Shown here: in pieces, positions 29,808 to 38,844 of the stretch
Layout: the number at the start of each line of letters is the position of its first letter
How positions within the stretch are numbered: the stretch's first letter is position 1
Assembly (NCBI GenBank): GCA_902527525.1
Contig: CABZOW010000006.1
Coordinates: 1 to 45,754, forward strand
Direction of reading: 5' to 3'
DNA from: an uncultured Alphaproteobacteria bacterium
GTDB lineage: Bacteria; Pseudomonadota; Alphaproteobacteria; HIMB59
DNA: 45,754 nt
Made by a program: the position numbers and the translations under genes
Notes under the pieces: generated by a model
Told to the model about the DNA's origin: nothing
The model's database searches: none
Seen by the model: only the letters and a program-made list of their open reading frames with translations

Positions 29808-30812
29808 ATGAATAAGTATTTAATTAATCTTGATCTTCAGGGTGGTGACTTTGCACCAAACTCAGTTCTAGAAGGGGCAAATATTGCTAAAACTAATAAT
29901 CCATCTATAAACTTTAATTTACACTCAGAAAAATCTGTTTATGAAAAATTTAAACCAATATTTTCAGACTTATTTAATAACTCTTATTGGATCCAATCTC
30001 AAAACTTTATTTCCCCAGATATGAAACCTAGTGATGCATTAAAAAAAGATAATCGAAACAGTTCAATGTCTAATGCTATTTTGAATCTAAAAGAGGATAA
30101 AAATCAAATAAGTATTTCAGCAGGGAATACAGGTGCGATGATGGCCTATGCAACTGTTTATTTAAGGACAATTGAAAATATAACTAGACCAGCGATTGCT
30201 TCTCTTTTCCCATCAGAAAAACATCCAGTATGTTTTTTAGATTTAGGAGCAAATGCTGAATGCAGTTCAGAAAATTTATTAGATTTTGCTGTTATGGGCA
30301 GCACTTACTATAAAGTTCTTTATCCGCAAATTGATGCCAAAGTAGCACTTCTAAATATTGGATCAGAGGAACTTAAAGGAAATAATTTAATTCAAGAGAC
30401 ACATGAATTAATGAAAAGTGATAAAAGAATAAATTATAAGGGTTTTGTAGAGGCGGATGAGATAACCTCCACAAACAACCATGTCATTGTCACAGATGGA
30501 TTTTCTGGAAATATTGCACTTAAAACAGCAGAAGGTGTATCTAAATTTATAACTGACTCTTTAAAAAAAAGTTTGACTTCTTCTCCATATTCAAAATTTT
30601 TGTCTTTATTGCTTAAAAAAAATTTTAATTATTTTAAAAATTCAATTGATCCTAGAAACTATAATGGAGGAATGTTCATTGGAGTAAACGGTATAGTTAT
30701 TAAAAGTCATGGTAATGCAGACTCACATGCATTTGCAAATGCAATAGAATTTGGTGTTAAATGCATTGATGCTAATTTACTAAATGAGATTAAGAAAAAT
30801 GTCTCAAGATAA
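29808..30812 (+). CDS. plsX: Phosphate acyltransferase PlsX
   Basis: LDLQGGDFAPNSVLEGA, SAGNTGAMMA, VTDGFSGNIALKTAEG. Confidence 0.95.
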   Translation: MNKYLINLDLQGGDFAPNSVLEGANIAKTNNPSINFNLHSEKSVYEKFKPIFSDLFNNSYWIQSQNFISPDMKPSDALKKDNRNSSMSNAILNLKEDKNQISISAGNTGAMMAYATVYLRTIENITRPAIASLFPSEKHPVCFLDLGANAECSSENLLDFAVMGSTYYKVLYPQIDAKVALLNIGSEELKGNNLIQETHELMKSDKRINYKGFVEADEITSTNNHVIVTDGFSGNIALKTAEGVSKFITDSLKKSLTSSPYSKFLSLLLKKNFNYFKNSIDPRNYNGGMFIGVNGIVIKSHGNADSHAFANAIEFGVKCIDANLLNEIKKNVSR

Positions 30813-31074
30813 ATTAACAAGAGAAACAATAGCTAAACAAATATCAATTGAATTTGGTATTGCTTATTCTACAGTTTATAAAAAAATTGATAAAATTTTA
30901 GAAATTTGGAGCAATATGATGATCAACTCAGATCTATCAATAAATTATATTGGCTCTTTTAAAATAAATCAAAAAAATGAAAGAATTGGAAGAAACCCAA
31001 AAACAAAAGAAGAGCATTTAATAAAAGCAAGAAAAGTTATAAGCTTTAAAAAATCCAATAAATTACTCTTATGA
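30799..31074 (+). CDS. ihfA: HU/IHF-family DNA-binding protein, probably IHF alpha (ORF track start 30784)
   Basis: LTRETIAKQI, IGSF, ERIGRNPKT...ARKVISFKKSNKL; upstream of a MerR gene. Confidence 0.82.
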   Translation: MSQDKLTRETIAKQISIEFGIAYSTVYKKIDKILEIWSNMMINSDLSINYIGSFKINQKNERIGRNPKTKEEHLIKARKVISFKKSNKLLL

Positions 31075-31373
31075 ACAAAAACTTTTATAATATAGATGAT
31101 GTATCCCAGATATTGGGGGAGCAGAAACACACTATAAGATTTTGGGAAAGTAGAATTTCAAAATTGAAAGTTATTAGAACTCAATCAGGCCACAGATTGT
31201 ACGATTATGAAAATTTACTCCTTCTAAAAAAAATAAAAAATTTACTTGATGTTCAAAAATTCACTTTAGATGGTGTAAATGATTATTTATCAAAATCAAA
31301 AAATAAATCACTAAATGATAAAATCCTCACAGACTTAAAAGATTTATTGGGACTTCTTAAAAACTCTAGATAA
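31071..31373 (+). CDS. MerR-family transcriptional regulator
   Basis: YNIDDVSQILGEQKHTIRFWESRISKLKVIRTQSGHRLYDYENL. Confidence 0.88.
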   Translation: MNKNFYNIDDVSQILGEQKHTIRFWESRISKLKVIRTQSGHRLYDYENLLLLKKIKNLLDVQKFTLDGVNDYLSKSKNKSLNDKILTDLKDLLGLLKNSR

Positions 31374-31390
31374 TCTCAGATTAAAAAATG

Positions 31391-31446
31391 TTCATATAAT
31401 ATCCTTCTTGAGGGCTTGAGGTAGCTGGTTCAATTCCAGTGATCAT
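31391..31446 (+). other. tRNA-like element / possible degenerate tRNA or small RNA in the merR-rplM gap
   Basis: Perfect T-arm-like hairpin CTGG-TTCAATT-CCAG; flanks ATGTTCA and TGATCAT pair 6/7; no normal D-arm. Confidence 0.2.
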
Positions 31447-31525
31447 AAACACCATTAAAATTATGAAAATAATGATTAAAACTCTTCAGTATCTCGATTT
31501 ATGTCAAAAATTTTATCTATAATCC

Positions 31526-31553
31526 TTGATTTTTTAATGATTTTACTTATATT
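31526..31553 (+). promoter_or_regulatory. Candidate promoter of rplM-rpsI
   Basis: TTGATT - 16 nt - TATATT, 9 nt before the GTG start; a second TATAAT at 31518-31523. Confidence 0.4.
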
Positions 31554-31562
31554 CCCCCTATC

Positions 31563-32030
31563 GTGAAAACAACTACTCTAAAAAAATCTGAGTTTCGGAA
31601 ACAATGGCATCTATTAGATGCTACTAATATTTCTGTTGGCAGACTTGCTTCTAGAGTTAGCTTAATACTCAAAGGTAAAAATAAACCTCAATACTCTCCT
31701 AACTTACCAGTTGGAGATGGAGTGATTATTATTAATACTAATAAAGTAAGATTTTCAGGTAATAAAACTACTGATAAAAAGTATTATAAACATACAGGCC
31801 ATCCTGGTGGTATAAAAGAAATTACTCCAGAGAAGCTAAAAGAAAAAAATAAATCTGACGATATTATAAAAAAAGCAATAAAAGGAATGCTTCCTAATTC
31901 ACCTTTATTTAGGGATCTCATGAAAAATAATTTAAAAATATACAAGGATGCTAATCATCCTCATGACTCCCAAAATCCAAAATCATTAGATTTTAAGTCA
32001 ATGAACAGGAAGAATGGAGTTAATGTCTAA
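31563..32030 (+). CDS. rplM: 50S ribosomal protein L13, GTG start
   Basis: [36 protein letters not shown]. Confidence 0.97.
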   Translation: MKTTTLKKSEFRKQWHLLDATNISVGRLASRVSLILKGKNKPQYSPNLPVGDGVIIINTNKVRFSGNKTTDKKYYKHTGHPGGIKEITPEKLKEKNKSDDIIKKAIKGMLPNSPLFRDLMKNNLKIYKDANHPHDSQNPKSLDFKSMNRKNGVNV

Positions 32031-32412
32031 TCAAGTTTATAGCACAGGCAGACGTAAAGAATCTATTGCGAGAGTATGGATATCCAACGGGACAGGAAAT
32101 ATTACAATTAACAAAAAAAAAATTGATGATTATTTTCCAGACAAAGCTCTAAGAATGATAATCAACCAACCTTTGGAAGTAGCGAAAAAATTAGACTCTG
32201 TAGATTTAAGAATAACGGTACTTGGAGGCGGTCTTTCTGGTCAAGCTGGTGCAATCAAACACGGTATTAGTAGATCTTTAACAAAAATTGACCCTAATAC
32301 TAAAGATATATTAAAAAAAAATGGTTTCTTAACAAGAGACTCGAGAACAGTAGAACGTAAAAAGTATGGTAGGCAAAAAGCTAGGCGAAGTTTTCAGTTC
32401 TCTAAAAGATAA
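32014..32412 (+). CDS. rpsI: 30S ribosomal protein S9
   Basis: [34 protein letters not shown]-term [17 protein letters not shown]. Confidence 0.98.
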   Translation: MELMSNQVYSTGRRKESIARVWISNGTGNITINKKKIDDYFPDKALRMIINQPLEVAKKLDSVDLRITVLGGGLSGQAGAIKHGISRSLTKIDPNTKDILKKNGFLTRDSRTVERKKYGRQKARRSFQFSKR

Positions 32413-32587
32413 TCTTTTATTTATTTTTTCTGTCATTTTACTATTAATAACTACCACTTCTTGTGAAAGATCTTTTCAGAACTTTGATAAAAATTTACTT
32501 GAAAAGAAAAAAGAATTAGAGGAATTCAACGAAAAGAGTAGTATTAGAAAAGAACAAATTTTAAAATCTCAAAATGAACAAAATTAG
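32366..32587 (+). CDS. Small predicted lipoprotein (73 aa), overlaps rpsI 3' end and hom 5' end
   Basis: [37 protein letters not shown]...: hydrophobic h-region and Cys lipobox-like TTSC; charged mature part; no in-frame ATG/GTG/TTG after the rpsI stop. Confidence 0.5.
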   Translation: MVGKKLGEVFSSLKDNLLFIFSVILLLITTTSCERSFQNFDKNLLEKKKELEEFNEKSSIRKEQILKSQNEQN

Positions 32588-33860
32588 AATAGCAATTTTA
32601 GGATTAGGTGTCGTTGGCTCTCATGTAGTCAAGTTAATAGAAAAAAATTCATATATTTTAGATAATACTAAATGTGAAATAGTTGCTATTGGTGCAAAAA
32701 ACAAAAAAAAGAAAAGAATTTTCAACGTTAGCAAATACAAATGGATTAATGATTTTAAAAGCTTAAATCAAATTAAACCTGACCTAATAATTGAAACTAT
32801 TGGAGGTACTGGGAAATATATTAATGATCTTTATAAATTTTGCTTAAAAAATAAAATATCTCTCATTACTGCAAATAAAGCACAACTAGCTGAAAAGTCA
32901 GATTTATTTTTTGAGGGATTTGATAAGAAAAATTTATTTTTGGGATTTGAAGCTGCAGTGTTAGGCGCAGTACCAGTAGTGCAAACAACACAACAAAGTA
33001 TTTATCCTTCAAAAATTAATGCTATTTATGGAATTTTTAACGGGACAACCAATTATATAATTTCAAAGATGTATGAAAATAAGATTAGTTTTAAAGAAAC
33101 ATTAGAACAGGCAATTAATAACGGATTTGCAGAACAGGACTCAAGTGCAGATTTGTCTGGTAGAGACGCTATGCATAAGCTTGTATTGCTCTCAAATATA
33201 TCTTTTGGAAAAAAATTTAAATTTTCTGATATGCACTTTGATGGAATAGAAAATATTAAGCTCATTGATTTAGAACAAGGTCTTAACCTTGGTTATAAAT
33301 TAAAACTTGTTTCTATAACAGAGAGGAATAAAGATAAATTTTTCTCATCTGTAGCACCTTGTTTCGTTCCAGTTTCAAGCTTAATAGCAAAAACTAATTT
33401 TGAAGAGAATGTAATTACTTTTGAAGGAGAAAACTTTTTAAAGACTAGCTTAGTTGGAAAAGGTGCAGGTGGATATCCCACAGCTACTTCTATTATTTCT
33501 GATATTAAAAGATTTATTAATTATTCTCCAGACAAAGGTGTGTTTATAAAAAAATATTCACGAATGTTGAAAGCTAAGTTTGTTAGTCAATCTCAAAGAA
33601 TTAGACCATACTATTTAAGAATGTCTGTACTTAATAAAGTAGGTGTTCTTAAATCGATAGCACAATTATTTTCACAAAAATCAATTTCTATAAAATCTAT
33701 AATTCAATTAAATACTTCAAATGAGAAAGTCGTACCTATTATTATAATATCTGATCCAGTTGGTTTAAAAAATATCACGCAAGTAGTTGATAATTTAAAG
33801 AAAACTAATTTCCTTAAAAACGAAATTTCTGTAATCAGAATAGAGGAAAATATTGGATAG
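32574..33860 (+). CDS. hom: Homoserine dehydrogenase
   Basis: AILGLGVVGSHVVKLI, TANKAQLAE, GIFNGTTNYI, ADLSGRDAMHKL, C-terminal ACT-like. Confidence 0.95.
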   Translation: MNKIRIAILGLGVVGSHVVKLIEKNSYILDNTKCEIVAIGAKNKKKKRIFNVSKYKWINDFKSLNQIKPDLIIETIGGTGKYINDLYKFCLKNKISLITANKAQLAEKSDLFFEGFDKKNLFLGFEAAVLGAVPVVQTTQQSIYPSKINAIYGIFNGTTNYIISKMYENKISFKETLEQAINNGFAEQDSSADLSGRDAMHKLVLLSNISFGKKFKFSDMHFDGIENIKLIDLEQGLNLGYKLKLVSITERNKDKFFSSVAPCFVPVSSLIAKTNFEENVITFEGENFLKTSLVGKGAGGYPTATSIISDIKRFINYSPDKGVFIKKYSRMLKAKFVSQSQRIRPYYLRMSVLNKVGVLKSIAQLFSQKSISIKSIIQLNTSNEKVVPIIIISDPVGLKNITQVVDNLKKTNFLKNEISVIRIEENIG

Positions 33861-34806
33861 AAATCTTGCTATTGAGTTGGTCAGAGTTTCTGAATTTGCA
33901 GCATTAGCTGCATCCAAACATATAGGAAGAGGAAATGAAAAAGCAGCCGATCAAGCCGCTGTTGATGCTATGCGAAAGTGCCTAAACTCTCTAACAATAT
34001 CAGGTACAGTTGTAATAGGTGAAGGTGAAAGAGATGAAGCTCCCATGCTATATATTGGTGAAAAAGTTGGTCAAGGTGGACCAAACGTTGATATTGCACT
34101 TGACCCTTTAGAGGGGACGACAATAACAGCAAAAGGTGGGGAAAATGCTATGGCAGTCATTGCGTTAGCACAAGAGGGGGGCTTTTTAAATGCTCCTGAT
34201 GTGTATATGAGAAAAATTTCAGCCAAGGTCGACAATGATAGTATTATATCTTTAAGCCAAGATCTAAAATCAAATATTAAAGAGTTAGCAAAATATAAAA
34301 ATATTAATACTGAAGATTTAGTAATATGCATTCTCGACCGTGAAAGACATCAAGAGGATATTGAAACTATTAGATCTGCAGGTGCGAGAATTAAAATAAT
34401 TGGAGATGGAGATGTTAGTGCAGTAATTTCCTCAGCTATAGATAATAGTAACATTGATATGTATTACGGTATAGGTGGTGCACCAGAGGGAGTATTAGCT
34501 GCTGCCGCTTTGCAATGTGTAGGAGGTTATTTAGAGGGCCAGCTAATATTTTATAATGACCAAGAAACAGAGAGAGCAAGAAAAACAGGTATAGAAAATT
34601 TAGATAAGATTTATAAACTGAATGATCTAGCTACTGGAGATGTAATGTTTTCAGCCACAGGCGTAACTGATGGAACTATGCTTCGAGGTATAAACATCAA
34701 TAAAAAATTTGCAGAAACACACTCTATTGTAATGCGTTCTAAAACAGGAACTATCAGACAAATAGATGGAAAACATAACTTCGATATCAAGCGACTTGAC
34801 TACTGA
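33853..34806 (+). CDS. glpX: Class II fructose-1,6-bisphosphatase, TTG start
   Basis: KAADQAAVDAMR, GEGERDEAPMLYIGE, DPLEGTT, GIGGAPEGVLAAAAL. Confidence 0.97.
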   Translation: MDRNLAIELVRVSEFAALAASKHIGRGNEKAADQAAVDAMRKCLNSLTISGTVVIGEGERDEAPMLYIGEKVGQGGPNVDIALDPLEGTTITAKGGENAMAVIALAQEGGFLNAPDVYMRKISAKVDNDSIISLSQDLKSNIKELAKYKNINTEDLVICILDRERHQEDIETIRSAGARIKIIGDGDVSAVISSAIDNSNIDMYYGIGGAPEGVLAAAALQCVGGYLEGQLIFYNDQETERARKTGIENLDKIYKLNDLATGDVMFSATGVTDGTMLRGININKKFAETHSIVMRSKTGTIRQIDGKHNFDIKRLDY

Positions 34807-36484
34807 AAAAACCTTTAACAATACGGTTTGGAGACCATCAAATTTAGATTTAAATGAAGATATAGCTTTTGAGGTTGCTCAAAAAAATAATATATCTATA
34901 AATTTATCAAAATTATTAATTAACCGTAAAATAAAAAAAATATCTCATTTTTTAAATTCTAAGTTAAAAGAGAATATTTCTATAAATGAAATTTTAAAAC
35001 TATCTAATTTAAAAAAGACAATTACGTTTTTTGAAAAAATTAATAATGATAAGAAAATTTCTATTTTTTCAGATTACGATGTAGATGGAGCTTGTGCTGC
35101 TGCTATTTTTAAAAAATATCTTTCTCAATTTGGCATTGAGGTATTTGTTTATATACCAAATAGATTGAATGAGGGATATGGATTAAGTACCCCAGCCTGC
35201 AATAAATTACTAGAATTCAGCTCTAATATTTTAGTTTTGGATTGTGGGAGTAACAATATTGATGAACAAAAATATATTCATAAACAAGGTGCTAATCTTC
35301 TCATAATAGACCATCATGAATGCGAGAGTTACTTTAATGAAACTATTGTTATAAATCCTAAAACTCCAGAAGATAAGTCTAATCTTGATGAATTATGTGC
35401 CACAGCATTATCATTCCTAGTTCTGGTTTTTCTAAATAATGAAGATATTTTTCAAAAAAAAGATATATTACAATATCTTGATCTTGTTTCACTAGCTACA
35501 ATTTGTGATTTAGTTCCTCTAAATAATATAAATCGATCATTTGTTAAGCAAGGATTGAGGATAATTAATTCAGAAAATAAAAATAAAGGTATTCAAACTC
35601 TAATAAATCTAACAAAGATAAAACAGAAAATATCTGAGTATCATCTTGGATATATTATTGGGCCTAGGATTAATGCAGGGGGAAGAATGGGGGAGTCTTT
35701 ACTGGCTTATAACCTCTTATCATCTGAAAACATACACCAAGCTATTCAAGTTGCACAAATTATTGAGTCTCATAATCAAAATAGACAAAAAATTCAAACT
35801 AAAATCGTAAAAGAGATAGATTTAGATCATAACAATAAAGTTAATATAAATTTTTTTTATGATGAAAAATGGCATATCGGTGTAGTAGGGATTATTGCCG
35901 GAAGGCTTATGCGTATAAATAACCGACCGTCATTTGTAATGACACAGTCTAAGGATTTAGTAGTTGGTTCTGGTAGATCTCATGGCGAAAAAAATATTGG
36001 ATTATTAATGATGCAAGCAACACAAAAAGGTATTCTAGTAAAAGGAGGCGGACATAACAAAGCCTGTGGTTTTACATTAAAAAAAGAAAATGTTGATACT
36101 TTTAAAAGTTTTTTAATTGATCAGACAAAGGATATAGAAATTTTAAACGAAAAGTCTTATGACTCATTAATTGATGTGAATGTTATCAATGATAACCTTT
36201 TAAAAGACCTAGAATATCTAAGCCCATTTGGTCAACAAAATGCAGAGCCAATATTTAAAATTGAAAATGCTAAAATTAATATTTTAAAAATTTTTAAAGA
36301 TAAGCATGCAAGATTAAAGGTATCTGATAACCTTGGTTTTTCATGTGAGGGAATGTTTTTTGATGTTTCATCAACGGATCTTAAAAATTATTTAGCAAAT
36401 CGATCTGAGTTTAATTGCTATTTTAAGGTTAAAAAAGATCCTTACAGTGATAAGACTATAATACACCTTGAAGATATTCATTGA
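34766..36484 (+). CDS. recJ: Single-stranded-DNA-specific exonuclease RecJ
   Basis: FSDYDVDGACAAAIF, LLIIDHHE, GPRINAGGRMGES, GGGHNKACGF. Confidence 0.95.
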   Translation: MENITSISSDLTTEKTFNNTVWRPSNLDLNEDIAFEVAQKNNISINLSKLLINRKIKKISHFLNSKLKENISINEILKLSNLKKTITFFEKINNDKKISIFSDYDVDGACAAAIFKKYLSQFGIEVFVYIPNRLNEGYGLSTPACNKLLEFSSNILVLDCGSNNIDEQKYIHKQGANLLIIDHHECESYFNETIVINPKTPEDKSNLDELCATALSFLVLVFLNNEDIFQKKDILQYLDLVSLATICDLVPLNNINRSFVKQGLRIINSENKNKGIQTLINLTKIKQKISEYHLGYIIGPRINAGGRMGESLLAYNLLSSENIHQAIQVAQIIESHNQNRQKIQTKIVKEIDLDHNNKVNINFFYDEKWHIGVVGIIAGRLMRINNRPSFVMTQSKDLVVGSGRSHGEKNIGLLMMQATQKGILVKGGGHNKACGFTLKKENVDTFKSFLIDQTKDIEILNEKSYDSLIDVNVINDNLLKDLEYLSPFGQQNAEPIFKIENAKINILKIFKDKHARLKVSDNLGFSCEGMFFDVSSTDLKNYLANRSEFNCYFKVKKDPYSDKTIIHLEDIH

Positions 36485-36531
36485 TTGATTTTTTATTAAA
36501 TCTAGCTATTTTGTTTGTTTTAAAGACCGAT

Positions 36532-36606
36532 GTCTCCTTCGTCTAGCGGTTAGGACATCACCCTTTCACGGTGAAGACACGGGTTCGATTCCCGTAGGAG
36601 ATGCCA
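36532..36606 (+). tRNA. tRNA-Glu (anticodon TTC), CCA encoded
   Basis: GTCTCCTTCGTCTAGCGGTTAGGAC...CACCCTTTCACGGTG...GGGTTCGATTCCC...AGGAGATGCCA cloverleaf. Confidence 0.97.
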
Positions 36607-36620
36607 AAATATTGACTTTT

Positions 36621-36637
36621 ATTTCACTTAGTGAAAT
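36621..36637. repeat. 17-nt inverted repeat ATTTCACT-T-AGTGAAAT between tRNA-Glu and the aminotransferase gene
   Basis: Perfect 8-bp arms around one central base; possible operator. Confidence 0.6.
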
Positions 36638-36705
36638 TGCTAAAATAATCTTTATAAAGCAATCCATAAAGTCATTATTTAAATAGAAAGGATATAGACT
36701 AAATT

Positions 36706-37866
36706 ATGCCAGGTAAAATTTCACTTTTCGTTCCAGGGCCTACTAATATGCCTGATAGAGTAAGACAGGCAATGGATATTTCAAATGAGGACCACCGTGC
36801 ACCAGGAATGGATAAATTTTGGCATCCACTAATAAATGATTTAAAAAAAGTTTTTGAAACAACCTCAGGTCAACCAATTATATTTCCAGGTACAGGCTCT
36901 AGTGGATGGGAAGCAGCACTCACTAATTTATTAAGTAATGGAGATAAAGTTTTATCTGGAAGATTTGGACATTTTTCTCACCTTTGGATTGAAATGTGTA
37001 AAAAACTTCATATTGATGTTGAAGAAGTAGATTGCGAATGGGGCTCAGGAACACCTCATGAAGAATTTGAAAAGATTTTATCAGCTGATAAAGAACATAA
37101 AATAAAAGCTGTGCTTGTTACACAAAACGAAACATCTACTGGAGTAACAAATGATGTTAAAGCCACAAGAGAGCTTTTAAACAATCTTAACCATCCAGCT
37201 TTATTATTTGTCGATGGGGTAAGCTCCATAGGTTCAATAAAATTTGAAATGGATGCGTGGGGCGTTGATGTTGCAGTCTCAGGATCTCAAAAAGGTTTTA
37301 TGTTACCAGCAGGTCTTGCTATTTCCTGCGTTAGTCAGAAGGCACTTGAAATCGCTAAAACTGCAAATTTACCCAGAGCCTATTACGATTATCAAGATAT
37401 GTTAAAAATTAATGAAACAGGTTACTGGCCTTATACTAACCCAATGCCATTATTAAGAGGTCTTCGAGAGGCTCTTGATATGATGATGGAAGAAGGACTT
37501 GATAACATCTATTCACGTCATAAGTTTTTAGCTGAAGCAGTTCAAAAAGCGTCAAGTGCTTGGGGACTTAAACTTTGTGCAAAAGATCCATCTTTATATT
37601 CTAATACTGTTACAGCTATCATGGTTCCAGAAGGTATTGACTCCACAGACGTTGTTAAAACAGCTTACAATAAATATAACACTTCCTTTGGCGGTGGATT
37701 GAATAAAGTTGCTGGAAAGTTATTTAGAATAGGTCACCTTGGTGATTTAAATAGCACTATGATACTTGGAGCAATTTCGACAGCCGAATTAGCAATGTAT
37801 GATGTAGGAATAAAGTTTGAACTTGGAAGTGGCGTTGCTGCAGCCATCAAACATTTAAAAGTCTAA
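36706..37866 (+). CDS. sgaA: Class V PLP aminotransferase, serine--glyoxylate / alanine--glyoxylate type
   Basis: LFVPGPTNMPDRVRQAM, DGVSSIGS, GSQKGFMLPAGLA (PLP Lys), KLFRIGHLGDLN; overall resemblance to methylotroph serine-glyoxylate aminotransferase. Confidence 0.85.
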   Translation: MPGKISLFVPGPTNMPDRVRQAMDISNEDHRAPGMDKFWHPLINDLKKVFETTSGQPIIFPGTGSSGWEAALTNLLSNGDKVLSGRFGHFSHLWIEMCKKLHIDVEEVDCEWGSGTPHEEFEKILSADKEHKIKAVLVTQNETSTGVTNDVKATRELLNNLNHPALLFVDGVSSIGSIKFEMDAWGVDVAVSGSQKGFMLPAGLAISCVSQKALEIAKTANLPRAYYDYQDMLKINETGYWPYTNPMPLLRGLREALDMMMEEGLDNIYSRHKFLAEAVQKASSAWGLKLCAKDPSLYSNTVTAIMVPEGIDSTDVVKTAYNKYNTSFGGGLNKVAGKLFRIGHLGDLNSTMILGAISTAELAMYDVGIKFELGSGVAAAIKHLKV

Positions 37867-38844
37867 ATGAAAATTTGTATTTACGGTGCTGGTGCAATAG
37901 GTGGTTACCTTGGAGCAAAGTTAACTGAAATTGGCGCTGATGTCACTTTGATTGCAAGGGGCCCTCATTACGAAGCCATTAGACAAGATGGATTAAGATT
38001 AAGAAAAGATGGTAAAGAACTTGTGGTTTATCCCAAGTGTGTTGACACAGCAGAGAAAGCAGGAAAGCAAGATTATATTTTTGTGACTCTAAAAGCGCAT
38101 TCTGTGCCAGGTTGTCTTGATGCTTTTGAAGTACTTATGAAAGAAGATACGTCATTTGTCTGGGGTGTAAATGGTATTCCTTGGTGGTACTTTTATAATC
38201 ACAGTAATCCTGACTTCAAAGATAAAAAAGTTACCTCAGTTGATCCAGATGGAAGTCAATGGTCTAGAATAGGTCCTGAAAAAATTATTGGTTGTATTGT
38301 CAATCCAGCCTCAGAGGTTATCAAACCAGGTGTTATTCAACACCTAGAGGGTGACAAGTTTCAATTAGGAGAAATTAACGGCGAGGAAACAGATAGAATT
38401 AAAAATCTTTCTGAGACATTAGAAAAAGCTGGCTTTCAAGCACCAGTTAGACCAAATATTAAGGGAGATATATGGCTAAAGCTTTTTGGTAACTTGTCTC
38501 TTAACCCTATCAGTGCACTTACTACATCTACTCTTGTCAAAATATGTAGCAACCATGAAGTTAGGGATGTTGTCAAAAATATGATGAATGAAGCACATGC
38601 CATTTCTCAAATATTAGGAATTGACAAACCTTTTGATGTGGAAAGAAGAATAGATGCTGCAAAAGCAGTCGGTGAACATAAAACATCAATGCTTCAAGAT
38701 TTAGAACGTGATCGCCCAATGGAAATTGATGCTTTAATTTCTTCAGTTCAAGAACTTGGAAGAATTACAAATATTCCAACACCAACAATAGATACAGTGC
38801 TCGCTTTAACAAAACTTAGAGCAAAAGAATCTAAATTATATTAA
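37867..38844 (+). CDS. Ketopantoate reductase (PanE/ApbA)-family oxidoreductase, substrate uncertain
   Basis: [19 protein letters not shown] Rossmann motif, [30 protein letters not shown]. Confidence 0.9.
   Translation: MKICIYGAGAIGGYLGAKLTEIGADVTLIARGPHYEAIRQDGLRLRKDGKELVVYPKCVDTAEKAGKQDYIFVTLKAHSVPGCLDAFEVLMKEDTSFVWGVNGIPWWYFYNHSNPDFKDKKVTSVDPDGSQWSRIGPEKIIGCIVNPASEVIKPGVIQHLEGDKFQLGEINGEETDRIKNLSETLEKAGFQAPVRPNIKGDIWLKLFGNLSLNPISALTTSTLVKICSNHEVRDVVKNMMNEAHAISQILGIDKPFDVERRIDAAKAVGEHKTSMLQDLERDRPMEIDALISSVQELGRITNIPTPTIDTVLALTKLRAKESKLY

Noticed and set aside
31426-31562. Permuted two-piece tmRNA (ssrA) in the merR-rplM gap
   Set aside because: T-arm-like motif present, but no tag reading frame ending in an ALAA/AVAA-type sequence and no GGG-type coding-piece 5' end was found; not enough evidence.
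36706-37866. Aspartate-glyoxylate aminotransferase (BhcA) of the beta-hydroxyaspartate cycle
   Set aside because: Sequence pattern is closer to serine-glyoxylate aminotransferase, and no bhcB/C/D-like genes are adjacent.
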